A stretch of DNA of 64,000 nucleotides, from positions 368,972-432,971 of the forward strand of contig VYZB01000193.1 of the NCBI GenBank assembly GCA_013397455.1, read 5' to 3'. Below the pieces are notes generated by a model. That model was not told the DNA's origin. It saw only the letters and a list, made by a program, of their open reading frames with translations, and searched no databases. Positions 50,850-63,200 of this stretch are shown in pieces (the stretch's first letter is position 1; every line of letters starts with the position of its first letter). Position numbers and translations under genes: made by a program. This DNA is from Crotophaga sulcirostris. Its lineage: Eukaryota > Chordata > Aves > Cuculiformes > Crotophagidae.

Positions 50850-51122
50850 GTATAAGTACCTTTTCTTACATTTGATACTGGTTCATGAATATTTTAGCAC
50901 AGATAATGTACTTAATTACCCAAATCGCTCCTTTATACTTTTTTATCTGTGGATGTTATGCCTAAATAATCTGGTATAAATGTTCAATAAAAAATATTCT
51001 CTCTGCAGGCTGTTAGAGATCAGAAGGGTGTAAGAGCAGGTGGCTGCCTGCCATAGCTGAAAGTGAGGGCAGTAAAAAACAAATTTGCAAGTGCAAAACT
51101 TTTATTAGTCGTATTTTATTAG

Positions 51123-51258
51123 GAATGTAAAAATTTCTAATGAAGAGTCAAGAAAATTATCTTCTCTTACAAAAGAGGCCAATGGTGAAGCAACAAGCTG
51201 TACAGAATCAGAAGCAGTATCACATTCCAGTTCCTCCACGGAGCTCGAGTCCGTGTAA
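51123..51258 (+). other. Candidate terminal coding exon (unproven)
   Basis: After the acceptor ACTTTTATTAGTCGTATTTTATTAG (two possible AGs, at 51108-51109 and 51121-51122) 44 codons are open to a TAA at 51256-51258. They begin NVKISNEESRKL and end SHSSSSTELESV. The tail is hydrophilic, serine- and glutamate-rich, free of the aromatic and aliphatic bias of chance frames here, and most codons start with a purine. It has three CpGs (ACGGAGCTCGAGTCCG) in CpG-poor surroundings. It resembles a cytoplasmic C-terminal tail. I cannot name the gene. A mirror frame on the minus strand (51171-51263) is also open and is the main rival reading. Confidence 0.28.
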
Positions 51259-51996
51259 TGTATCTGCAAACTGGCAGATTAACAGAACAGCATCAGTTTT
51301 GTGCTGTTAATTTGAGTCAAAACATCTGAATTATCTGATGAGTTTAGTTTATAGTTTCAGTTGCTCAGAACATTTACAAGAAAAATAAGAAACAGTTAAA
51401 CCGGTCCGCTAACACACCTTGTTTTCATTTCAAGATGGCTACAAGAGGTAAAAAGGGCCACCTGTAATTGAGAAGAAAGAATTTGCCCTCTTTGGCCACC
51501 ATTGCCTCTGTTCTGCACAGGTATATATGCAACTCTACAATTATAAGATGAAACTGTCAGATTATAAATTCTGTGATTTAGAGGACAGAAAACACCTTTC
51601 ATTGAAAGACGCTTTTAACACATATTGAACTCCAATTATATCATAATCACATTGAGCATTTAAAGAAGTTTCAGCTGTCAGCTATGGAATCAAAATGAAA
51701 TGCACAGTATTTTTTGTTCAGTGTGAGGGCTGATGTAGTTTCTAGTGGGATTTAACAAGCCATGGAAGTGAGATGACTACTGTTAGACAGCAGTGATTCA
51801 AAACAGGAGTGGAGACTGCAACCTCTGCAAATGAATATTTCTTTTTAAAGTGTGGCCTTGACACATCGATAGTGTCTTTTTTCATCATATATTATGCAGG
51901 TAAAGAGAACAGAAAGAAAGAACAAGAGAGAGAGTAGGAAATGACAGAGTGCTTAGATTAAAGGTATTCTCTGCAAGTGGAAAGTATTTTGAATTA

Positions 51997-52000
<4 letters not shown>

Positions 52001-52051
<51 letters not shown>

Positions 52052-52052
52052 T
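52001..52052. repeat. (ATT)n microsatellite
   Basis: About 17 uninterrupted ATT units. Confidence 0.97.
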
Positions 52053-52939
52053 ATCCTAGGAATGAGCAGCAGTAAAAGAGACTCAAATAAGAAAGTATAT
52101 ATTAATAAACTAATGAAATCCAAAACTCCATAATTCTTGTTAATCTTAACCCTTTCATTCCATCAAAACAGAAACCACTTTGAGCTGCCAATTATCCACC
52201 TGGAAAAGCCTATTATTTGCAGAGTACCTCCTCTCTTTTTAGTATTTCATTAACAGTGCCTGTCTAAGGGTGTTTATCCCATCTTATCTCTGCTATATCC
52301 TGGATCAGAGCCTTTTGTAAGTGTGTTCATCTCTTGACAAGAGCAAGGGTACACTCAAGAAAAAAGAATGAATAAAGATGGAAGAAACAGAAAAAATGGC
52401 TTTACATGGTTGTTTAGTTTCTTTCTTTGTATAGATGAAAGCTCTGATTCACAAAGTAGTTACCATTAAAATCAGTATAATAATGAAAACCAAACAAAAA
52501 TTAATTACATTTTCTGAGTGGGAAAACAAAGAACCTGCTCTATCCTGGGAAAGTCGACTGTGTGTGCATGTTCACTCTGTATAGAATGGACTTTTATCCC
52601 AGAATATGGGCTTTTTTCAACCTAAATAACAATTAATAAATTTTGATACTCTGCAATAACAATGCTCACAACCTAGCAATGTGTATAATTATCTTAAAAC
52701 CTGATCCTGAAACATAGAAAGACAGGAGGATTTAACGGCAGTTAAATCTTAGGAGCCACTAAAACTAAACATGCCATTTCCAAAGTAGAACAAACCCAAA
52801 TAAACATAAAAAACTTAAAACCAGTGTGTTGGGTTGCTACTCTGCTAGAATAAACTGAAAAGCATTACAGCACAACATTATAGATGAGAATGAGGAAATT
52901 ACACCCACAAAACTGCTTAATACTAAGAAATTGGTTTCA

Positions 52940-54153
52940 AAGATGGAGAAGTCCATGCACAAGGAGGCATACTTAGGCGGAAAAGCAGAAGTTTCATGAG
53001 ACCTGCTTGGCTAGTGGGAAACACATTACAGAGGTCCAGCAAAAAAAGGCAGCATATGGAGGTAGAAGTAGGGAGGTGATACAAGAGAAGGCTTTAGAAA
53101 CGTTTTGCAGGCAAGAAAAGATGATATGATAAAAGTTAATGCTCAGATAGAGCTGAGATTGGTGGGATAGGCCAAGGGCAGCAAGAAGTGTTTTCATCTC
53201 TGTGTTGGTAGTTAAAGGCAAAACAAGATGTGGGACCATTGTCGAATTCAGCAGGTAACTCAGTGACAGAAGGTAGATCAAGCTGAGATTCTTCACGCCT
53301 TTTGTGCTTCAGATTTCACCAGGCAAGGCCTCTTATGGCTCTGCACTTATGAACTTAGTTCAAGGAAGAGAACAACTAGCAACAGATGTGGATTGAGTCA
53401 GGTATGACTTGCATGAATATGACAAATATAAGTCCACAGGAGTACAAAGTCTGCATTGAAGGGTGCCAAGCAAGCTGGAATATGCATTTACAAATCCACT
53501 AACAGCCTTGAAGAACAATGAAATTCTGTGACAACAGACCATCACCCTTCACTCCATCACCGATGAGTCAGCATAGCGTGAGAGCTCAGCAGGAGCTCAT
53601 CTTTCACCTGCCCTGGAGGAGGGGAGGGGGGATAGTGGGACCAATAATGTTTAATATTTTTATTGATGATATAGAGAGCAAGACCGAATGCGCCCTCAGT
53701 AAGTAAGCGCATTACACCAAGATGAGTGGGGCAGTTGTCATACCAGAAGGACAAGACATCACCCAGAGGGACCTGAATAGGCTGAAGAAGTGGGCCTGTG
53801 CAAAACTCATGAGGTGCAAGGTCCTACAACTGAGTCAGTGCAATACGTGTTTTCAGTACAGGATAGGGGATGGTGAGAGCTGCCCTGTGGAGAAGGGCTT
53901 GGGGATGCTGACTGATGAAAAGTTCGACATGAGCTGGCAACGTGTGCTCGCAGTCTGGAAGGCCAATCATGTCCGGGCCTGCGTCAAAAGAAGTCGTGGA
54001 TGCCCCAACCCTGGAAATATTCAAGGCCAGGTTGGATCAGGACTCAATCAGCCTGATCTTGTGGGAGGTGTCCCTGGCCATGGCAGGGGGATTGGAACTG
54101 AATGATTTTTAAGGTCCCTTCCAACCCATTCTATGTTTCTCTGATTCTATGAA
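52940..54153 (+). mobile_element. CR1 LINE copy 7, internally deleted
   Basis: Decayed CR1 from the ORF2 linker (GAAGTCCATGCACAAGGAGG, GAGACCTGCTTGGCTAGTGG, CTGGACCTC equivalents) through the N-terminal RT to about 53525. A jump follows to the RT palm (GTGGGACCAATAATGTTTAA at 53636, reading FNIFIDDIE), and a second jump at about 53997 from GTCAAAAGAAG directly into TGGATGCCCCAACCCTGG. The tail is CCATTCTATGTTTCTCTGATTCTATG. No usable protein remains. The 5' limit is approximate. Confidence 0.88.
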
Positions 54154-55379
54154 GAAGTGTGGGGAGACCACGTTCTTTAATTTGCAAGCTTTTGTGCACA
54201 GAAAATATGTTGGGAGACCACTGAAGGTACTGTATCAGTCTGGATGTACACAGCAGAGGAACTCTTCTATTCACTATTGTTAAAAAGCATCACAAGAATA
54301 CTGTTCCTCACTTTCTGAAGCTCTGTTTCCAAAGAATAGAGACAGCAGCAGAGATGAGAGTCCTAAACAGCAGATAGTAACAGTAACACATCTGTAAAAC
54401 TATTTTAGTCCAACAGTAAGATGAAGCCAGTGGAGTTTTAGACTCTTACAGATGTGAAAATAGGATTTTAGACTATTCATTTTAAGAGAAAATTGGTTAT
54501 TTACTAGTTTCTCACAGAACAAGCACTGTTACTCATGAGCACAATACAAGTAATCATACTTTGTATTCTTCATTAAGATTTAAACAAGTCTGAAATCCAT
54601 GCTTCACAGTAATTGTTGCTAAAATTAATAAAAATAAAACTGTTGCATAATTAATATAATAATTATGAAAAAAAGACTATAATTTCACCAACTTTCTGTC
54701 ATTTGTAAAATAAAGTGAAACTATACATAACTTTAGGGTTCAAAATAACTAATCTTTGATAAAGACAAAATAATGGAGTTGGTGTTCATTTCCCTTTGGA
54801 AAGAGATTTAATTACCAATTCTTCATGGACCATCATGTCCTCCAACAAATGGCAGATTCTGTTATGTCACAGTGATATTCCTAGTACAACTACATCAGCC
54901 TTGCAAGAGATAGCAGTATAGCAGTAATAGGGATTATGGAATGTACTAAGAAAAAATTTGCATTTCATGTCTGTTAAGTCAGCGTCATTGTTTTCTATGA
55001 GACTTTAGTGATCCTGTTAAAAGCATCTTTCACCCTATGGCTCTTGAATGTAGCCACGCCTTCCCCCCTGCTTTTATTCTTCTCTGTTTTGTTTTGGTTT
55101 TAGTTTTAAATGGTGTGTTAGATAGTGAAGGATCCAATCAGTCTTTCCTGATCTCAGCACTATCAGCCATTTTGAAATGTAGCTGGGAACCTTTCCTTCA
55201 GATTATCTTTTTTGGTGGAAACAACATGTGGATTTAAAACTTCTGGCTTATTTAGGATACTTAGCCCAATGTCGATACAACTGTCAACAACTAGCTGTCT
55301 CGTGGGGAGGTTGCCCAGCCTAGGGTCAAACGATGCTGCAACAAGATGACTCAGAAATATCAAAAGAGTCTTTATGTCC
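54154..55379. other. Anonymous AT-rich sequence
   Basis: No gene or repeat recognised. The last 100-130 bases before 55380 could belong to the following CR1, but I cannot align them. Confidence 0.45.
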
Positions 55380-57297
55380 CTCAGAATAAATTCACCAGAT
55401 TTTTTAAACAGAGCTTTAAACTAGAGTTAGCAGGGGAAAGGGATAGAATTCTAAACACTGGAAAAGAGCCAAGGGCTGTGGAGGCACTAGGAAGGAACAG
55501 AGAAACACCTGTGAATTAGCTTAAGGGAATTAGACTGAGCTCCTCCAAAAAAGGGGTGTGGCCAATAGTCCAGGTGAAGTGCCTCTGTACCAATGCACAA
55601 AGCATGGGAAACAAAGAGGAGGAGCTGGTAGATGCTGCCCAGGTGGAAAGCTATGACCCGATTGTTATCACACAAGCTTGGTGAGATGAATCAGGGTTGG
55701 AGTGCTGTGATTGATGGCTATAAACTAATCAGAAGGGACAGGCAAGGAAGGAGATGTCGGGGAGCTGCCCTATATGTCAAAAATTGGACTCATTGCACAC
55801 AGCTATCTATGAAGCAAAGTGCAGGTCAAGAACTTACAGATGAGAATAAGAGGCCAACCCAACAAAGAAAACTTTCTGGCTGATGAAGAGTTCTTTCTTC
55901 AGCTGCGGGAAGCATCATGCTCTGATCCGGATAGAGAAATTGAAGCACCCAAACATATGTTTGAAAAACACCACAGTGAAATGCAAACAGTCCAGGACAC
56001 TACTGGAGTGCATTGAGGACAACTTCCTGGTACAGGTGTTTGAGAGGCCAACCAGAGGAGAGGGACTGCTGGAGCCGTTGCTCACTAATACAGAAGAACT
56101 TACTAGAGAGATCAAGATGAGGTAGCTTGGGCTGCCGTGATCATGTCCTGGTAGAATTTTCAATCTTAATGAGTACAGGATGGGTAAAAAGCGAAGTCAG
56201 GACCCTAAACCTCAGAAAGGCAAACTTTTGGCTGTTTAGGGAGCTAGTGCATGGGATCCATTAGGAAACTTCCCTCAGAGACAAAGAAGCAAATGAAAGC
56301 CAGCAGTTTTCTTAGGGTGCAGAACTCTACGGCTCTATGTCTGGGTGAAGACTGGTGATGAATGGTGTCCCTCAGGAGTCAGTATTGGGGTCAGTATTAT
56401 TTAACATCGTTTTCAGAGACATAGGCAATAGGATTGTGTGCACCCTCAGCAAATTTGTAGATGACACCAAGCTGAATGATGTTGTTGATACTTGAGAGGA
56501 AGGGATGCCATCCAGAGGGACCTTGACAGGCTAGAGAGGTGCACTCGTACAAATCTCATGAAGTTAAATGGAGCCAAGCATAAGATTCAGCATCTGGGTC
56601 AGAGCAATCCCAAGCATGGATAGAGGCTGGATGATTAGTGGATTGAGAGTGGCCCTGTGGAGAAGGACTTGGGGGTACTGGTGGATGAAAAGCTGGAAAG
56701 AAGCTATTAGCATGCACTAGTGGCCCAGAAAGCCAACCATATCCTGGGCTATATCAAATGAAGTGTGGCTGCAGGTCAAGGGAGGTGATTCCACCCCTCT
56801 GCTCCACTCTAGTGAGACCTTTCCTGGAGTCCTGCATTCAGTTCTAGGGCCCCTAGCATAAGAAAGAAATGGAACTATTCAAGTGGATCCAGAGGAGGGC
56901 TACGAAGATGATCAGAGGGCTGAAGAACCTCCCACAGAAGGGCAGGCTGGGAGAACTGGGCTTGTTTAGGCTAGAGGAGACTCCTCAGCAACCTTATAAC
57001 AGCTTTTTAACGGAGAGCTGGGGAGAGGCTCTTTATCAGGGAGTGCAGTGATAGGACAAGGGAGAATAGTTTTAAACTGAAAGAGGGGAGATTTAGATTA
57101 AATCTTAAGACATTTTTTACTGTGAAGGTGGTGAGGCACTAGCACAGGTTGCCCATCCCTGTAAGTGTTGAAGGCCACGTTGGATGAGGCTTTGAGCAAC
57201 CTGATCTAGTGGAAGGTGTCCCTTCCCATGGCAGGCGGGCTGGAACTAGATGACATTTAAGCTCCCTTCCAAACCATTCCAGGATTCTATGATACTG
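55380..57297 (+). mobile_element. CR1 LINE copy 8, internally deleted
   Basis: Starts near the ORF1/ORF2 junction (parallel to 9115-9220) and covers the endonuclease start (CCTCTGTACCAATGCACAAAGC) and end (ECIEDNFLVQVFERPTRGEG), then a short linker. At about 56315-56350 it jumps to the RT palm (AATGGTGTCCCTCAGGAGTC), losing roughly 1 kb that carries the RT fingers and motif A. The C-terminal block, 3' UTR and a decayed tail (CCATTCCAGGATTCTATGATACTG) follow. Stops are frequent. The 5' boundary is uncertain by up to about 150 bases. Confidence 0.9.
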
Positions 57298-60200
57298 AAA
57301 AGGCTAAAGAAATAGAACGCTCAGCTCCAGCATTAGCAACCCAGTCTGCCTGCAATCCATTTATCTTGGTATCTGAGTACTAACAGGTACTCAGGGTGTA
57401 GTTAAGAGGTAACAGGATGTAGTTACAACAGAAGTTTGGTGTCCATTTCTAGCATAACTGAGCGAAAAGCAGACAGCCTAAAAGCTTCTCTAGCTGTGAA
57501 AGATGCATTTTTCCCATGGCTTATAATGGTATTTTTCCTGGCCATGAATGTGATAAAAGATCGTTTAATTTCTATCACTACTTCATCATAACAGTTTTCA
57601 GGAAGAAAGGAAAAAAAACTCAAACAAACAAGAATAAAATCCCACACACAATCATTTGTAAGTCCTAAAGCAAACAACAACCCAGGCAAACACTGAGTGA
57701 TCTTAATGTTTCTTCCAGAGTCTAGAACACTAACCTCAAGCAAGCAAATTTCATACTATAATTAGAAAATGTTCACACAAAAATCTCTGGTGTACTGAAA
57801 TGTTACAATGTCAGGACGAAGCTGAGTAATTTTAACCTGAAAATAAAGCCAGTGAAACATGCAGGCAACTGTAATCATTGTTTTATTCAGTTTTTCTACA
57901 TAATAAAACTTTCAGCAGTATTTTGGAGATTTTCTTTCACTAAAAAATTACCAGAGTATTTCCAGTATGTTAGAAACTGGAAACATCACAAAAGATTCAA
58001 GCCCAAATTCCAGCACATAGAACAAGGCATTGGTTTTGGCTGTGTTCTCTATGGCATAGATTCAGAAATGTCCAAAAGCCTCCATTTAAGTTCCTTAGTA
58101 AAAAAAATTTAGTTCAGTTCAGCATGACTTTATATATTTTGCTGAATCGTGTATTACTTCAGCTGGAAACATTACCAGCATAAAATTCCTTGTCATTATG
58201 ACTGACAGATTCTGACAAAAAAAACCTTAATTCACAGAAGGTAAAAATAATTTGCCAAGTCATTGGGAACTGCATTGCTGCTGTTTTAAACCGTCCCCTT
58301 GTGGTCTGCAACTTTTCATTAGAATTATAGGAATATTTCCAAGTATTTTAATATTAAATTTTGTGAAAAACAGGGCATAAGTTTTGATACATTTTGATAT
58401 TTTTTTCAATCTTCAGAAGACAGTTTCTGGCTAAAAAAGGCTGTGAATAAGAATGATCGAATTTTAACATCCCTCTCCTTTCCATGACTTTACTAAAGTG
58501 AAACAGAATAACGTTCTGAAGTCTTTTTCTCCTTCCTCAAAAAACACTGAAAAGAGGAACATTTAATAAAATTCTAAAAAGTCCTCATAAATATTTTCCA
58601 CCTGCCTCTGTTTATCTTTGATCTGCTGATGACTCAATTTTTTACACATAGGAGAGGGTGTTTTGATGTATTGAGCTGATATCATGGAGATTTTTACATT
58701 CACTGTTAATCACTGTTCTGTTTAATAGGAATGGTCTCATTTTTATAATGAATAAAAGATTAAATCTAACCTTTAATCTATTTCCCAAAAAGTCAATGAC
58801 TCTGAGTGAAATATATTGAGAATGAAACATTAAAAATGTTGCAAGGGGGGAAAAATCATCAAGAGAACAAAATATTCACTTAAATGTGATGTCTTTTTAA
58901 TATTAAAGTCTCTGAATTTGTGCTTGTTTTCTCTCTTCTTTTTTTCCTCCCTTTCAACACACCTTGTGTATGATTCACGCAGTGTTGGGAGATTCCCATA
59001 TGACTATAGGCAAAAATTATTTTTAACTAAAAGTTAATAATAGTGGAGAAACTAATCAATGTGAAGAAAATTTAAATCTACTAATTTAATAAAATATTCA
59101 CAAGGTAAAAATAAAACTACTCGTCCTTCAGTGCAGGAAGGCAACTTGCAGCAAAAGAAAATAAAAAACAGTTTTAAAATAAAGCACATGCTCCATAATC
59201 CTTTTTGCCTTTTGTAACAGCAGCCACTGTGGGAAATTTGTCACAAATAAAATGTGATCAGGACCTCAAAGGGATAGTTACAGACTTTTACTGCCATGTG
59301 TTCAGTGCAGCAAAGTGCATTCCCAGCAAGCCAGGTCTTCCACTACTGTAAACCAGTCAATCACCAGTAACGAATATAGCTTCATAAATGCACTAATTAA
59401 AAATAAACTTTGAAAAACACTTTAGTTGACAAAAATAGCTTGAGCAGATGACAGTTGGGATACTTACCCCTGTAGGTCAATAATTTGGATGCTTTTCCTT
59501 TCTTAAATCAGAGGAGTTACAGTGATTTACACCTCACCTGCAGTACTTATTGGGAGGTCCATCTGTGCAGCCCAGAATTCAAGGCTTTAAGGAAAAGCCA
59601 TTCCTTTTAAAAGTTATTTAAATGTGTAAGGAGTTTTGATATGTATTAATATACTAGTTTCATATGATGATACCAGAGTTTTTATGACTAAAGAGGCTCA
59701 CAAACAAGGAAAATTCTTATATTTAAGTTTCATTGTCTCAACATGAAACACAAAGATTGTCACCTATTCAAGATGCTTAAACTTCCTGAAAATATTTTCC
59801 TGGTTAAGGCTAATATTAACTGGTGGGATTCTGTGGTGCTTTTGGGGTAGTGCTTATTCTCAAGGTAAAACCTACGAATAGACAACGTGTTCTGTGATTT
59901 CAAATAAAACACATGCAAAAGGAGATTTAGCTTTTGTGAGTATTTCTTGCCCTTACCTGTGCCTTGTTGCTAAAAATCCTGTTCCAACACTTTAACTCTG
60001 TAATTATTTGGGCCTTGTATTCCCTATCATACTTTAACCTGTCCAACTCTGTGCACGTGGGCGTATGTATGCAGGCATATATGTGCATGGATAAACCTCT
60101 ATCTCTGTGTAGTTACTCTTACCAAGATCAGAAAGCACTCCAGAGAGAATAAAGACCAGATCTCAAGGCAAAAAGACAAAACAGCAATCCACTGTCTTTA

Positions 60201-63200
60201 AACTACAGCCAGCTTGTGGCTAGAAGTGCAGCAGGTGTGCTAAGCAGGTTGTAATCATTAGGTTCCAGAAGTAATGAAAATCTATTAACAGAGCACAGTT
60301 AAGTACATAGAAGTAACCAGCAGCATGTTTCTGTCTCATACAATCTTACTCTCCCATATATGACAGATACACCTACTCCTCCTTACTCCTGTAGTCAATC
60401 CAGATTCCCTCTGTAAGTGTCCTGGGAAGTGTATTATGTTTTTTCTCAGCAAGTCCATGGACTATTTTTTTCATAGATAGCTTCAAAATACATGTAGAAT
60501 AAACAGTTCATGTACAAAACATGCAATCATTTCAGAGTGCATTCTCTCTTCAGGCAAACAGGAATGGGTTCACTTAATTTCTGATCATTATTTTGTAATA
60601 GGATTTGATAGCTAACCTCCTGTTTGTCATTTCCAGCAAGCGTATGCACAATCTGGGTTACCTTTGTAGCAGCACGATCCCAAGGAACTACATTCAGTTT
60701 GAGGTACTGCCTCTGATACAGTGTTTTTTCATTCAAAATACACATAAGCTTGAATGAAGGAATTGCCTTTTGCGGAGAACTAAATACTACCTATATTATC
60801 TTTTCAGTCCCTTTATAAAGGGACAAAAGAAAAGGGATATGAGTATAAATGTATGAACAGGTATACCAATATAATTTGCAGATTTTCTTTGAAAAATTTA
60901 AGGAATTTTTCTGTAAACTGATGGAATGTCAAAATGCCTTGCTCAAAGAGCAATACATTCTCATAACATATTCTCAATGTGGACAGTTAATACATAAATA
61001 ACATGTATTTAATTATCTACTAAGCGTTTGTACAGTGCTCTTCACATTAGAGAGACAGGCTGAATCAATAGTGTATTACAGCAGTTGTGCTGCTAATAGA
61101 GATTATCCTTCCCACTAAACCCTGTTGTTGTCCTTACCAAGAAATTCAGAAAGGCTGTAGTGTACATCTGCAGTGGAATTACAGAAAAAAAAGATATCAG
61201 CCTAGCTTAAATGTTGTAGTAGAAGGAAGATTATTGTTCTGAACTTCAACCTCATTTTGTACACCTGCAAGACCTGAGTACTTTGAGTGAAACTCTGTTT
61301 TCTGGATTTTTTTTTTTCAGTTGTCCTTTACACTGGACCTTTAAAGTTTCGCCCATCACTTGTGTAACTATGGACACAGAGGTACATGACTCCTAGTATG
61401 TGCAAATCACTGGGTAGCAAGTGCATGCAGAAAATATTGTGGAAAAATGAGAAATTTCAAGGGAAAACCGGAGAATTTCTATTATGCTCAAACAAATTTG
61501 TCCAAATGAAAGCATTGCTTAAGTAATATTTGGATAGTGTATAAATTAAACCGTTAGAGCATCTAGTCACTCATTTTAATTGCTAAAGTGCCTCAAGGGC
61601 GTTACGTTAGATGAAGAAGGGCCCTTGGAAGGAAAATAATATCTCTCATGGGAAATACAGATATCTAAGAATACAGCAGCAATTGCCTTTACGCTTTACA
61701 GAGGAACAAAGTTCAGGTAGAAATACAAAAAATAAACTATTTCATATATGGATAAGAAGACCTTAAAAGTCAAACACTGAACAAATGTGCATCAACTGAA
61801 ATGGAGAAAATTACATGCAAAGCAGGTCTCAGTTTTGCATTTCCTCCCTGTTGGAACAAAAGGTTGTGGTTCAGACAGTGGTCTGATGATATTCTAAGAA
61901 GTAGTAGCAATAATTGTTTTCCTTTTGATGTATAGCTACTGCAGCAAAAGAAGAACTGATTTTATTAATTACTAGTTAAAAACGTACTGTGTAGGCTTTT
62001 TTGTCTTTGTAGTCATATGGTTCAAGATGAAGATAAAAAGTAGTAGAAAGTGATTGGAAAACAAAATCATTTCAAAAGATGTGAGTAGCCTAAAATGTAA
62101 AAATGCAATGGTGGAGATTAAACGGAAATTTCTAGAAGTAGATAATTTAACACAAGATATTTATTTTACTAGGCCAAACGGAGCCAGATTTATAAATAGT
62201 ACACTTTTTTAGTACTTCTTATGGTAAAGACTATGCACAACATTGATTCAGGGTAATATTTATAGTAGGGCAACATTAAAAACAACTTGGAATACATTTG
62301 TGGGTACATCCATAAAAGAAAAATATTTACTTATTACTGACCTATAGAGCCAAAAAGTGTGATTAACTCTGGATGGGAAGACACCATGGAAAAATGTGGG
62401 AACAAATACACATCAATCTGTAAACACTTTAGTCTCTTCCTGTGATGTGATTGATGAAATCTGCCAAAAACAAAAACAAGCTATGTTTCCTCATATTTAA
62501 AGGAAGGTGCTAAGATTACAAGGAGAACGTTTTGTCTACTGTCTTACCACTGATTTGTGAATGAATTGTCCTGTATGCATTACAAACAGAAGAAAAATGT
62601 GAATTACAAAGTCTAGATGTTTCACATCTGCAAAACATTGCAATTCCATCATAGCATTTAAAAAAGTAAGTAATATGAATGATATTTTCCACATCTGCTT
62701 TATGAGTTTCAGATCCTATTTAATCTGATTGCTTTGCTACTACTTGCATTGTCTGTTCTAGCAGGGACGATTAGCAGCTCCAGCAGCTCTCAAGGGCTTA
62801 TCGGAATGGCTGCCCTAGAAGCAGAAAACTTGATCTTCCCATGTACATGTATTTTTCCACTCTATGAGCAGGGTGTCACAGCAGCTTTTTGCAATTTCTT
62901 CTACTCTTAAGGCAACTCAGAAAAAGCACTTGCTGCTTGATTTCAGGAACATTATATGCTCTAAAGAAATCTGGGATTAAACACCAAAGCAGAATCCATA
63001 AATTCCAGGAACCCCAGGATAAGAAAAGTGGATAAATGTTTGAATGCATCATATGGATGTAAGATGACTGTGTCGCTGTGATATTACTCAAGGGCCTTCT
63101 ACAGAACACAGGAATACCCCTCAGCGTAGATGTACACTCATAAGAAAGCTTAGATTGCAGCACTTCTGACTACTCTTGTTGGAGTTTTTAAAATTCATGA

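Larger units (their letters stand above)
48665..52939. other. Anonymous sequence with a possible gene 3' end
   Basis: No repeat other than the (ATT)n tract. Three phase-compatible candidate plus-strand exons at 50230, 50820 and 51123 are listed separately. The remainder is AT-rich with no recognised content. Confidence 0.45.

Noticed and set aside
53615..53640. G-rich stretch (GGAGGAGGGGAGGGGGGATAG) near a CR1 rearrangement point
   Set aside because: Could be quadruplex-forming but the tracts are uneven, and it lies in a decayed region; no support for a role.
57423..57743. 106-codon minus-strand ORF
   Set aside because: No recognisable family or splice context; treated as chance.
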